Assembly (NCBI GenBank): GCA_035561135.1
Contig: DATMYA010000014.1
Coordinates: 1-64,000 of the forward strand
Origin: Clostridia bacterium
GTDB lineage: Bacteria > Acidobacteriota > Terriglobia > Terriglobales > Acidobacteriaceae
Length of the DNA: 64,000 nt
Direction: 5' to 3'
Part shown: in pieces, positions 43,868 to 52,306 of the stretch
Layout of the letters: each line of letters starts with the position of its first letter
How positions within the stretch are numbered: position 1 is the first letter of the stretch
Translations under genes and position numbers: made by a program
The notes under the pieces: model-generated
Databases searched by the model: none
What the model saw: the letters and a program-made list of their open reading frames with translations, nothing else
Told to the model about the DNA's origin: nothing

Positions 43868-44871
43868 GGCTCCTGTCCTCCACCGACCTGCACGACCGCA
43901 TCGGCCGGCATACCGGGCTTCAACTCCAACTCCGGATTGGCAATGTCCACCTTGATCCGATAGACAAGCTTTACACGCTCCTTCTGTGTCTGCACCATCT
44001 TCGGAGTGAACTCCGCCTGCGAAGAAATGAACGTCACGCGCCCTGAGTACTGCTTTCCGAGAAACGTATCGCTCGTTACACAGACTGGCTGTCCAAGCTT
44101 CACCCGTCCCAGGTCCGTCTCCGGAACATATCCGCGCATCCACACGTCGCTAAGTTGCGCCGTCGTTACGATCGGCGTACCCGGCGAAACGTATTCGCCC
44201 GGCTCGATGTTCTCCGACAGCACTATGCCGTTCACCGGAGAAATCAGCTTCGCGTAGCCCAGGCGCGTATCCGCCATGGCCAACGACTGTCGGGCACGCT
44301 CCAAACGAGATCGTGCTTGCGCAATCTTCTCGCGACGAGGCCCCTGCCGCAGCAACTCCAAACGCTCCTGTGCCTCGCGGACTCTTGCGGTCGCCACTTC
44401 GTGAGCAGTCACCGCCGCGTCCCACTGCTGGTGCGAGATCAGATCCTTTTCGTGCAACTTGCGAAGGCGCTCGCGATCCGTGCGCAGGCGTAGCTCTTCG
44501 GCCTGCACCAGACCCAGGTTCGCCTCCCCCTGCTTGATTTCTTCCGGACGCGATCCCGCCTCCAACTCCGCCAGTTCTTCGCGTGCGGTTTGCACATCGG
44601 CACGCCTCGCCGCCGCCTCTTCACTCAGCTCGGCGCTGTCCAGCACGGCCACTAGCTGGCCCTCGCGCACCGCATCGCCTTCGCGAACCAGCCGTTGCTC
44701 GACGCGTCCCGGAATTTTGAAGCTCAGTTCCGCGTCGCGTACCTCGATGTTGCCGGACAGGTGCAGGACGTTCGCTTGATCGGTCCGAGCCGCCCGGCCC
44801 CACACGCGATACGCAACACTCGCGGCCGCCGCGATAACCACAACGACGATGACTACGATTCGTTTTTTCAT
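43840..44871 (-). CDS. HlyD-family membrane fusion protein (YbhG-like)
   Basis: Single-helix periplasmic adaptor of 343 aa for the ABC exporter. N-terminal anchor IVVIVVVVIAAAASVAYRVW, then two lipoyl halves (VEQRLVREGDAVREGQLVAVLD near residue 55, and YAKLISPVNGIVLSENIEPG near 205) flanking a long alpha-hairpin. Its ATG overlaps the TetR stop by 4 bp, so it is coupled to the regulator. Confidence 0.93.
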   Translation of the reverse strand: MKKRIVVIVVVVIAAAASVAYRVWGRAARTDQANVLHLSGNIEVRDAELSFKIPGRVEQRLVREGDAVREGQLVAVLDSAELSEEAAARRADVQTAREELAELEAGSRPEEIKQGEANLGLVQAEELRLRTDRERLRKLHEKDLISHQQWDAAVTAHEVATARVREAQERLELLRQGPRREKIAQARSRLERARQSLAMADTRLGYAKLISPVNGIVLSENIEPGEYVSPGTPIVTTAQLSDVWMRGYVPETDLGRVKLGQPVCVTSDTFLGKQYSGRVTFISSQAEFTPKMVQTQKERVKLVYRIKVDIANPELELKPGMPADAVVQVGGGQEPCRQSGSTR

Positions 44872-45560
44872 TTCGTGCTCCTTGCGACGTTGCGCTTGCG
44901 GGCACTCGGCTTCCCACTCTTGACGGGAGCAGCCGCTCCCTCCCAGAACAGGTGAAATGCATCATCTAGACGTTGCTGGAAGCTGGCATCGGGTGTCAGG
45001 CTCCACAGCAGCAGCGTTCCGAAGAAGACCTGCTGCACCATCCGCGCCATCTCCAGGGCATCGACGTCGGGGCGCAGTTCGCCGCGTTCCTTCGCGATCG
45101 CCAACAACTCGGCGAGTCGTTCACGCCCTCGTGCCAATCTATCCAGCATTACGTCCCGGACCGCTGGCGAGGAGAGCAGCGAAGTAATCAGGCTACGCGC
45201 CAGGTCGGGACTATGCGCTGGCTGCTCGGCCAATTCATGCAAGAGATGTCGTCCGATGTCGCGCACAGGAGTCTTGACCGACGCTCTCGCAAGCGCGACC
45301 GCCGCCTCCACCTTTCCGCGCTGCGCGTCGGCGAAGAAGGTCAAGATGTGCTCTTTGCTGGGAAAGTAGTTGAAGAATGTTCCCTTGCCGACGTCCGCGG
45401 CCTCCGTGATATCTTCCACCGTAGTGCCGTTGAAGCCTCGTTCCGAAAAGAGTTGAATCGCCTCACGGAACAGGCGATCGCGCGTCTCGGCCCGGCGGCG
45501 CTCGCGCCTTCCCCCAAGTTCAACACCTTCGCTGACGTGTTTAACTTTCATGCTTCGCAT
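44868..45560 (-). CDS. TetR-family transcriptional regulator of the export operon
   Basis: A 230-aa repressor. The N-terminal helix-turn-helix is FSERGFNGTTVEDITEAADV with GKGTFFNYFPSKEHIL. First gene of the TetR-HlyD-ATPase-ATPase-permease-permease operon and likely autoregulated: a perfect 12-bp inverted repeat lies at 45570-45596, just before its start. ATG 45560 and ATG 45551 are both possible; the only ribosome-like site (AGAGG) is 2 or 11 nt away. The ligand is probably a substrate of the exporter. Confidence 0.92.
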   Translation of the reverse strand: MRSMKVKHVSEGVELGGRRERRRAETRDRLFREAIQLFSERGFNGTTVEDITEAADVGKGTFFNYFPSKEHILTFFADAQRGKVEAAVALARASVKTPVRDIGRHLLHELAEQPAHSPDLARSLITSLLSSPAVRDVMLDRLARGRERLAELLAIAKERGELRPDVDALEMARMVQQVFFGTLLLWSLTPDASFQQRLDDAFHLFWEGAAAPVKSGKPSARKRNVARSTK

Positions 45561-45569
45561 GACCTCTAC

Positions 45570-45596
45570 TCACTTATGACTTTGAGTCATAAGTGA
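45570..45596. promoter_or_regulatory. TetR operator palindrome
   Basis: TCACTTATGACT (45570-45581) and AGTCATAAGTGA (45585-45596) form a perfect 12-bp inverted repeat with a 3-bp spacer, 10 bp from the regulator's start codon. Size, symmetry and position are typical of TetR self-repression. Confidence 0.8.
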
Positions 45597-45605
45597 ACCA
45601 CAGTC

Positions 45606-45621
45606 TGTGATAGAAGTCACG
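45606..45621. promoter_or_regulatory. CRP/FNR-family-like site before the TetR operon
   Basis: TGTGATAGAAGTCACG matches TGTGA-N6-TCACA at nine of ten fixed positions. It is 9 bp from the TetR operator on the distal side. Confidence 0.4.
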
Positions 45622-45685
45622 CTGTGACAAGGGTATTTCAATGAAGGCCATTGCAGGGCCGATTGGAAGCGGGTGCGGGACAGAA

Positions 45686-46249
45686 CTAAGCCATGCGTAT
45701 AGGGTCGGCATGCTGCAAGTGGACGTTGGGCTCATCCTCTTCGGCGACAACGCCCTTGGGTAGCACGCCACCGTTGTACTCCAGGAGCCTGTTCTTCCAT
45801 TTCAGGAAGTCGGTAATGCGCTGCGGCTCGATTCGGACTTCCACGCGCCGCAGGCTGGCGAGCAACAGGTTCATCTCATTCATCAGCCCAGCCGGTTCCC
45901 GCAGATTCTTCCTGGACTTTTTCACCACGCTGACTTTGCGCGCATGGCATTCGAGCAGTCCCCATCCCTGCGGGAGTTCGCCGGGCGACAGCAGTCCGCG
46001 GGGCGCCAGGTAGAACCGCTCGCAGCCGACGGCCGTTCCCGAATCCGTGCGGAACGGCTTGTTGCGGTCGGCAAGGAAGTCGGCGCGGGAAACCTTGCAC
46101 TCGATCATCACCGAGTGGCTCTTCCCTTTCCATCCGATGGCGTCCGGCACCTCGCCGCTTGAGCAAGCCTGCTCGGAGAGTACGATCCCGCAACGGTAGC
46201 TGCCGCGCAGCCACTCCACCGCCTTTTCAACCAACTGCTCATGAGTCAT
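45686..46249 (-). CDS. PD-(D/E)XK nuclease-like protein of unknown function
   Basis: A 187-aa protein. The segment EVPDAIGW followed about ten residues later by MIECKVSRADF gives the D...ExK core of restriction-endonuclease-like folds (Asp in PDAIGW; Glu and Lys in IECK). An initial helix (EQLVEKAVEWL) precedes it, as in MmcB-like DNA repair proteins. ATG 46249 is preferred; a GTG at 46279 gives ten more residues. It does not resemble a specific restriction enzyme, and no methylase is near. DNA repair or unknown function. Confidence 0.7.
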   Translation of the reverse strand: MTHEQLVEKAVEWLRGSYRCGIVLSEQACSSGEVPDAIGWKGKSHSVMIECKVSRADFLADRNKPFRTDSGTAVGCERFYLAPRGLLSPGELPQGWGLLECHARKVSVVKKSRKNLREPAGLMNEMNLLLASLRRVEVRIEPQRITDFLKWKNRLLEYNGGVLPKGVVAEEDEPNVHLQHADPIRMA

Positions 46250-46354
46250 AACAGGTCCGCTGCTTCGGTTGTATCGCACTTCGCAAGCAGGGCGCTAGTT
46301 ACATTCGAGAGACGGCTCAATGAGCGGGAGGGTCAAAACCATGTGGCGGGGTGA

Positions 46355-48811
46355 TTACTCTCCGGCCGTGGCACGCCGGAACCGGTCCTGACATTCTTTG
46401 CCTGCCGTAAGCAGCGCTTCGTATTCAGGCCGGTTGCGCAGACCTCGAAGCGCAGGATCCTTCTCAAGCGCCTGGGCCGAGCAATAGTTCTGCTGGATAG
46501 CGCTCTTCAACAGCCTGACGGCAACATCCATCTGGCCGCAGTAGGCCATGATGGCGCCCTGGTGATAGCGGAACTCGGCGTCCCGTTGCGCCATCAGCGC
46601 CGTCTCGGAGTCCAGCACAAGCTTGTTCATCTCAGATGCAGGACGGTCTTCCAGGCACGCGAGCAGAATCCGCCCAAACCAGGTTGCGTGATTGCTCATG
46701 TTGCGAGCGGCCTCACGCGCCGCGTCCGTCTGGCCGTCCCGCAGCAATACCGCCGGCTTCACGTTGCTGGACCACTCGGACCCCGCGTCCAGGTTCAGGT
46801 AGTCGAGGGCGCGTTCGTTCTGGCCCAATTCGAAAAATGCAAAAGCGCACGACCGCAACAGGTAGCTGCCCGGATCCAGTTGCAGCGAGCGATCGCATTC
46901 GCGCGTTGCCTCATCCAGCAGGCCTGCGTAGCGCAGGACGTAAGCCAGCGTGAAGTGCGCCTGCGAATTATCGGGACGCCGCTTCACCAACTCGTGAGCG
47001 TGCTTATATGCTTCGGCGACCTCGCCTCGCTCGGCGCGTGCGCGAGCCAGGTGCCCGGACGCGACCACGTAGTTCGGGTCCAGCGTCACCGCGCGCGCAT
47101 ATGCGGCGCTGGCACGGTCAAAGGCGCGCTCGCCACCACCTCCGTACTGCGAGTCGTAGTAATACCGCAACCCGAGTGCATCCCAGGTAGGCGCATAACC
47201 AGGGTCAAGACCGACGGAGCGTTCCAGCATGGCGATGGCTTCCCGGTTCGGCTCCGGATCGTGCGGCACGGCGGCACTCCGCAGGTAAAGATCGTAGGCC
47301 TCAGAATTCTTGGGTTTGGTCGCGGTCTCAATGCTGCTTGCGCGACCAGCCAGCACAGGGATCAGTCCTTGCCGCAGGTCCATGGCAAGTTGTTTCTGCA
47401 TGAGAATCAGGTCATTTGCCGGAGCTGTCATACTGCCCTGCCACAGCAAACGATTCGTCCGCACGTCGATAGCCTCCACCGTGATCGTCAACTTCGCGCC
47501 CTGGCGCACGTAATGGCCTGTAACGATGGTGCTGACGCGCAACTCCTTCCCTGCCTGTTGCGGGTCGGTGATGCCGATATACCTTCGGGTGGAAGACACG
47601 GGACGTACTTCGAGCGACGGCGTGTACGTCAGGATTGTCGAAATCTCATCCGCGAGCGCCACGCGCAGGTAGTCGCTGGAAATGTCCCCCGGGGCCATGC
47701 TCTGGAATGGCAACACCGCCACGCTCGGGCTGACGGAAGTGAACGGCAGCCGTCCATGCTTCGCCCACCACACGGCCGTGACCGTCAGGAGCATAACCAT
47801 CACGGCGGCAATCGCGAGTGCGATGTACGTGGTTCTAGCGCTTGCCCGCCGAAACACGCGCGCATGTTCCGCCAGTTTGGAGAGGCGTCCAACAGGCGCG
47901 CTCTGGGCGGCATACGCGTGTCGCTTCAACTCCTGTAAATCATGCTCGAGGTCGATTGCACTCTGGTAGCGCTTGTCACGATCCTTCTCAAGCGCCTTGC
48001 CGGTTACGGCTTCGAACTCCGGTGGTAGCGCGGAGTTCAGTGTGAGAGGCGATACGGGCTTCTTCTCCAGGATAGCCGCCAGCGTGAGGACGTTGTTGTT
48101 CTCTGTGAACGGACGCTTTCCCGTGGCCATCTCGTAAAGCACCACACCGCAGGAGAACAGGTCTGAGCGCGGGTCGAGTTCCTCGTTGCGCACCTGTTCA
48201 GGCGACATGTAGGACGATGTCCCGGCAATGACGCCCATCGACGTGAGTCCTTCTTCGTTGGCGTCGTTCGAATCACTCGATACTGGCTCGCCGGAGGGGC
48301 CGACGGGCTCTCGCACAAATTGCGGCGCCGAAACCTGTGGTGCCGCGAGTTTTGCCAAGCCGAAGTCGAGGATCTTTGCTTGTCCGCGTTGGGTTACGAA
48401 GATGTTTCCTGGCTTAATATCGCGATGGATAATGCCCTGCGCGTGCGCTGCCTGTAGCGCACCAGCGATCTGGATGCCGAGTTCAATCAGTTCGTCATTC
48501 GGTAGCGGCTCGCCATGGATATGCTGGGTCAAGCTCTCGCCTTCCAGCAACTCCATTACCAGGTAAGGACGCCCTTTGTGCTCGGCAATGTCGTAGATGG
48601 CACAGATGTTCGGATGGCTAAGCAGCGAGGTGGTGCGAGCTTCGCGCTGGAAACGTTCCAGCGCACGCGCGTCGCTGGCCAACGACTCAGGCAGGAATTT
48701 CAGCGCGACGCGGCGTCCAAGGCGGGAGTCTTCAGCCTCATACACGACTCCCATGCCACCGCCTCCCAGCTTCTTCAGGATGCGATAGTGGGAAACCGAT
48801 TGGCCTATCAA
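46355..48811 (-). CDS. Membrane Ser/Thr protein kinase with TolB-like and TPR domains
   Basis: An 818-aa protein. Kinase domain at about 1-270: glycine loop KLGGGGMGVVYEAED, Lys in ALKFL, catalytic loop IIHRDIKPGN, DFGLAKL, and APE-like MSPEQ. One transmembrane helix (IALAIAAVMVMLLTVTAVWW) near 335. The outer part starts with a TolB-N-like fold (SVAVLPFQSMAPGDISSDYL), then several TPR-like repeats (for example YARAVTLDPNYVVASGHLAR). This architecture is abundant in Acidobacteriota. Role: probably signal transduction with an extracytoplasmic protein-binding sensor; targets unknown. Confidence 0.92.
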   Translation of the reverse strand: MIGQSVSHYRILKKLGGGGMGVVYEAEDSRLGRRVALKFLPESLASDARALERFQREARTTSLLSHPNICAIYDIAEHKGRPYLVMELLEGESLTQHIHGEPLPNDELIELGIQIAGALQAAHAQGIIHRDIKPGNIFVTQRGQAKILDFGLAKLAAPQVSAPQFVREPVGPSGEPVSSDSNDANEEGLTSMGVIAGTSSYMSPEQVRNEELDPRSDLFSCGVVLYEMATGKRPFTENNNVLTLAAILEKKPVSPLTLNSALPPEFEAVTGKALEKDRDKRYQSAIDLEHDLQELKRHAYAAQSAPVGRLSKLAEHARVFRRASARTTYIALAIAAVMVMLLTVTAVWWAKHGRLPFTSVSPSVAVLPFQSMAPGDISSDYLRVALADEISTILTYTPSLEVRPVSSTRRYIGITDPQQAGKELRVSTIVTGHYVRQGAKLTITVEAIDVRTNRLLWQGSMTAPANDLILMQKQLAMDLRQGLIPVLAGRASSIETATKPKNSEAYDLYLRSAAVPHDPEPNREAIAMLERSVGLDPGYAPTWDALGLRYYYDSQYGGGGERAFDRASAAYARAVTLDPNYVVASGHLARARAERGEVAEAYKHAHELVKRRPDNSQAHFTLAYVLRYAGLLDEATRECDRSLQLDPGSYLLRSCAFAFFELGQNERALDYLNLDAGSEWSSNVKPAVLLRDGQTDAAREAARNMSNHATWFGRILLACLEDRPASEMNKLVLDSETALMAQRDAEFRYHQGAIMAYCGQMDVAVRLLKSAIQQNYCSAQALEKDPALRGLRNRPEYEALLTAGKECQDRFRRATAGE

Positions 48812-48922
48812 TGTAGAGGCCCCCTTGTCCCGTAGGGCGTATGTTAGGCCTCAGCGTCCGACGCGGTCAAACGTTCTCCCTTTTGCCTGCCTGATTACGC
48901 CAGCCGTGCGCTGGGCCAATCT

Positions 48923-51900
48923 TCATACTGAGGGCTCCCAGTCGAGCCAGGCATTCATGAGTGGGAAATACAGCCCGACCCTTACGGCGCGACCATCCAG
49001 CTTCTTCAGGAATACGGCATATTGCTGCAACTGCGCCTCGTAGCGCACGCGCTCATTCGCCAGGAAGGCGTCCCGCGTGCTCTCGTCGTGCCAGCCGGTT
49101 TTGTAATCGATGATCCAGCGCACGCCGTGCTCGTCAACAAAGGTGCGGTCCAGTTTCAGGTGGTACACCTTGCTTCCGTCCGTGCCAATGAGCGCAAACT
49201 CATTTTCCGCTGCGAGGTGCTTGTCGAGAATCCAGCGCCCGCGCTTGTCGGTGATGGCGTTCGCCAGCGCGCGCTCGGCGCGCTGCACGCATTCTTCCAG
49301 ATACTCAGCAGGAACACCGCGGTTCGCCAGCGCGGAACGCAGCACAGAATTGTGCGAAGCGAGTCGCGCCTGTGTCCAGGCTTCCAGCCCGTCCTCTGCG
49401 ATGCGCTGCAACATCGCGTGGACCACGGTGCCTACGTGACGCATGCGGTCGCTGACCCAGTCGTACGAAATCTCTTCTCCGCCGGTCGCCGTCTCCCACT
49501 CGGCGCCTTGCTGCCAGTCGAGGCCAGCCGGCGCGGTCGGCAGGCTCCATCCATCGGCCAGGCGGCGGAACGCCCCGCCAGTCTCTTCGCTGCCTGCCTG
49601 CAAGGTCGCAACCACCTGCGAATCTTCTTTATAGGCCAGGAATGCCGGCCGCGCCGCGTCCCAAAGAACGTGCAGCAAGGAACCTGCGATCGGCCCTTGA
49701 TCTGGATCGGTTCTTAGTTCGCTCGCAGTGCAGGGCAGATGTCCTAACAGGTGCAACTCGCTCCGGGCGCGTGTCGCTGCCACATAGAGCAGCCGTCGAA
49801 CTTCGTTGTTTTCTCGCTCCGCTTCGCGCTTTTGTAGGAATTCGTAAATTCGATCCTTCTTCTCATTCGCCTTGGGCGTGATCGGCGCGACGAACAACTC
49901 CGGCCCCTTCGGCCCAGCGCTCTCTTCCCACAGCAACAACTGGGTGTCCTGCTTGTGCGGTCCCCGCCCAAGTTGCGGCAGGATGACGACATCGAATTCC
50001 AGGCCCTTTGCCTTGTGGATGGTCATCAGTTGCACAGAGCCGTCCGACTTCACGTCCGGCTGCGCATACAGTTCCCGCACGCTTGACGCGAGAAGGCCGA
50101 AATCCACATCTCCGCCGCAATCAAGCTTTTCGAGCAACGCAAAATACTGGCTGGCGTCTTCCAGTTCCGTTTCGTTCGCGCACATCGCTCCGCCGAGCGA
50201 TATCCAGGTAGCCTCGACCCAGCGCCGCAACGGCATCCGCCCGCGCTGCTCCAGCGCAGTTGCGAGAATTGCACGCACGCGAGCAACACGATCGCGTCCG
50301 GAAACACTGACGTCATCGCAATTCCCCTGCATCAACTGCCACACCGTTGCGTACGGTTGCCCATTACAAAGGGCGTAGAGGTCGTTCAGGTCGAGTCCGC
50401 ACCAGGGCGCGCGAAGGACGCTAAGCCACGCCACACGATCAGCAAGATGCAGCAGTGCACGCGTCAGCGACAGCAGATCCGTGATCGTTGGACGCTCAGA
50501 CAGACGGTCGATCTCCACTGCACGAAAGCGCACTCCGCGCCTTTGCAATGCCGGAACGATGTACCGCAGGTGTTCTCTCGCCCGTACCAACACGGCGACT
50601 CTGCCCGGTTTGCCTGAACCCGTCGACGCCAACGATTGCTCGACCAACTCTGCCACGTGTTCCGCTTCGCGCTTGCCGGAATCTTTCCCAAAGAACGGAT
50701 GGACGACTACCGCAGGATCAGCGCCCTTTGCGAGCACGGCGTGAGAGGCTCTGTACGTCACCGCTCCGGCCTCGATATTTTCCGCGCCCGCAAGCAGCTT
50801 CGAGAATGTCTCATTCACCCACTCGACGACGCCCTTTTGCGAGCGGAAGTTCGCTTCCAGTTGCGCGCGCTCCAACGGCACGGTCGAGATCTGCGCGTTC
50901 TGCGCACGCAGGAATAGCCCTACGTCCGCCTGTCTGAACCGGTAGATCGACTGCATCGGATCGCCGACGAGGAACAACGTCCGCGTTCCATCCTGCGGCC
51001 AATCGCGCGTTAATGCCTCCAGCAGTTTCACCTGGGTGACGTTCGTATCCTGGAACTCATCGACCAGCAGATGTTCGATCGTGTAACCAAGAGCAATTTC
51101 CGGAGAGTGCTGCTCCAGGGCTCCTAAAGCCGCCTGTCCAACTTCGGCGAAGTCCACCGTCTGCTCGCGTTCGAAGATGGCGCGTAACTGCTGCACCGCC
51201 TCCGGCAGTAATACGAAGATCGTCTTCAGCATCTCCCACTGAGAGTCTTCGAATTTGCACGGCGGCAGCATCCGCACCGCATATAGCTTTTCGTCCAGAC
51301 CCGGAACGGCTTGCAGCACAGAAATGATCTGCTTGCCCAATAGCTGCTCCGCGGTTTTTGCCGGCAGCCCAACACTCGCGTTGACCTCCCGCCAATGAAA
51401 GTCCTTCCCCGCGGTCACGAATACGTTCGCCATCGCCAGCCAGAACTCGTATTGATCCGCGCTGCATCCGGGCAATGTCTTCAGCGTGCGACACGCCGCT
51501 ATGGCGTGCCCCGGCTTCTTCTCATGCATGTATCGCGCTGCCGAACGCAGCACGCTGACAAGGTCTTCGCGAACCTCCGCCGGAATCATGGATTGCAACT
51601 CCGCCAGGTGCTGGCAGATTACGCGCGACAGGTTCGCTTCCACTTCCTCCCGCAGAGTGTCCACATTGAAGTCGCGCATGTGGCGCATCCACTGATCGCG
51701 GCGCTTCAGCATGTTCGCAATCAGCAACTCCAACTGGCGCACGTCATTGTCGAGATGCATGAGCGCATCCCGCACCGCATGACCCACATCGTCGGTGCCG
51801 CCCAACCGGACTACCGTCGCATGTGCCGCGCGCGCATACAGGTCGCGAGCGTCTTCCGTTATGCCGGAGAGCGCACCCAGCTTCGCCGTCCATGGCATCC

Positions 51901-52306
51901 GCTGCACCAGCCCGTGGCAGAGCGAATCGATGGTTACGATGCGCAGGCGCTCCGGGTTCTCCAGCACTCCCCAGCCCAGCTCCGCGCCCTGCGCCAACAC
52001 CTTCTCCGCAAGCTCCCTGGTGGCGCGCTCGTGCTCCTTGCGAGTGGGTGCGTTCGCGGCCGCGTCGCGTAGCGCCTTCAGCACGCGTGCGCGCATTTCG
52101 CCCGCCGCCTTCTTGGTGAACGTAATCGCGACGACGCTCTCCGGCGATGCCACCTGCGCCAGCAGCACAAGGTAACGCTGAATCAGCAACTCGGTTTTGC
52201 CGGAGCCTGCCGGAGCCTGCACAATGAATGAGTACGCGGCATTGAGCACGCGCTCGCGAACCAGTGCGTCTGGCGCAACGAAGGACGGCATTGTGCTACT
52301 GGCCAT
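48923..52306 (-). CDS. UvrD/RecB-type helicase with C-terminal nuclease (AddA-like)
   Basis: A 1127-aa helicase-nuclease. Walker A QAPAGSGKTELLIQRYL near residue 33; helicase motif II is LLVDEFQDTN; motif III GDPMQSIYRFRQADV; later TIHKAKGLEFDVVILPQL (motif V) and LLYVAATRAR (motif VI). The C-terminal nuclease shows HLKLDRTF and WIIDYKTG with QLQQYA, the RecB-like core. ATG 52306 is used (GGGAG ribosome site 9 nt upstream); ATG 52315 has no spacing. It overlaps the end of the upstream partner gene by 11 bp. The pair would process double-strand DNA ends for recombination, like AddAB. Confidence 0.9.
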   Translation of the reverse strand: MASSTMPSFVAPDALVRERVLNAAYSFIVQAPAGSGKTELLIQRYLVLLAQVASPESVVAITFTKKAAGEMRARVLKALRDAAANAPTRKEHERATRELAEKVLAQGAELGWGVLENPERLRIVTIDSLCHGLVQRMPWTAKLGALSGITEDARDLYARAAHATVVRLGGTDDVGHAVRDALMHLDNDVRQLELLIANMLKRRDQWMRHMRDFNVDTLREEVEANLSRVICQHLAELQSMIPAEVREDLVSVLRSAARYMHEKKPGHAIAACRTLKTLPGCSADQYEFWLAMANVFVTAGKDFHWREVNASVGLPAKTAEQLLGKQIISVLQAVPGLDEKLYAVRMLPPCKFEDSQWEMLKTIFVLLPEAVQQLRAIFEREQTVDFAEVGQAALGALEQHSPEIALGYTIEHLLVDEFQDTNVTQVKLLEALTRDWPQDGTRTLFLVGDPMQSIYRFRQADVGLFLRAQNAQISTVPLERAQLEANFRSQKGVVEWVNETFSKLLAGAENIEAGAVTYRASHAVLAKGADPAVVVHPFFGKDSGKREAEHVAELVEQSLASTGSGKPGRVAVLVRAREHLRYIVPALQRRGVRFRAVEIDRLSERPTITDLLSLTRALLHLADRVAWLSVLRAPWCGLDLNDLYALCNGQPYATVWQLMQGNCDDVSVSGRDRVARVRAILATALEQRGRMPLRRWVEATWISLGGAMCANETELEDASQYFALLEKLDCGGDVDFGLLASSVRELYAQPDVKSDGSVQLMTIHKAKGLEFDVVILPQLGRGPHKQDTQLLLWEESAGPKGPELFVAPITPKANEKKDRIYEFLQKREAERENNEVRRLLYVAATRARSELHLLGHLPCTASELRTDPDQGPIAGSLLHVLWDAARPAFLAYKEDSQVVATLQAGSEETGGAFRRLADGWSLPTAPAGLDWQQGAEWETATGGEEISYDWVSDRMRHVGTVVHAMLQRIAEDGLEAWTQARLASHNSVLRSALANRGVPAEYLEECVQRAERALANAITDKRGRWILDKHLAAENEFALIGTDGSKVYHLKLDRTFVDEHGVRWIIDYKTGWHDESTRDAFLANERVRYEAQLQQYAVFLKKLDGRAVRVGLYFPLMNAWLDWEPSV

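Noticed and set aside
46562-47938. 458-codon open frame on the plus strand
   Set aside because: Antisense to the Ser/Thr kinase gene; no domain features.
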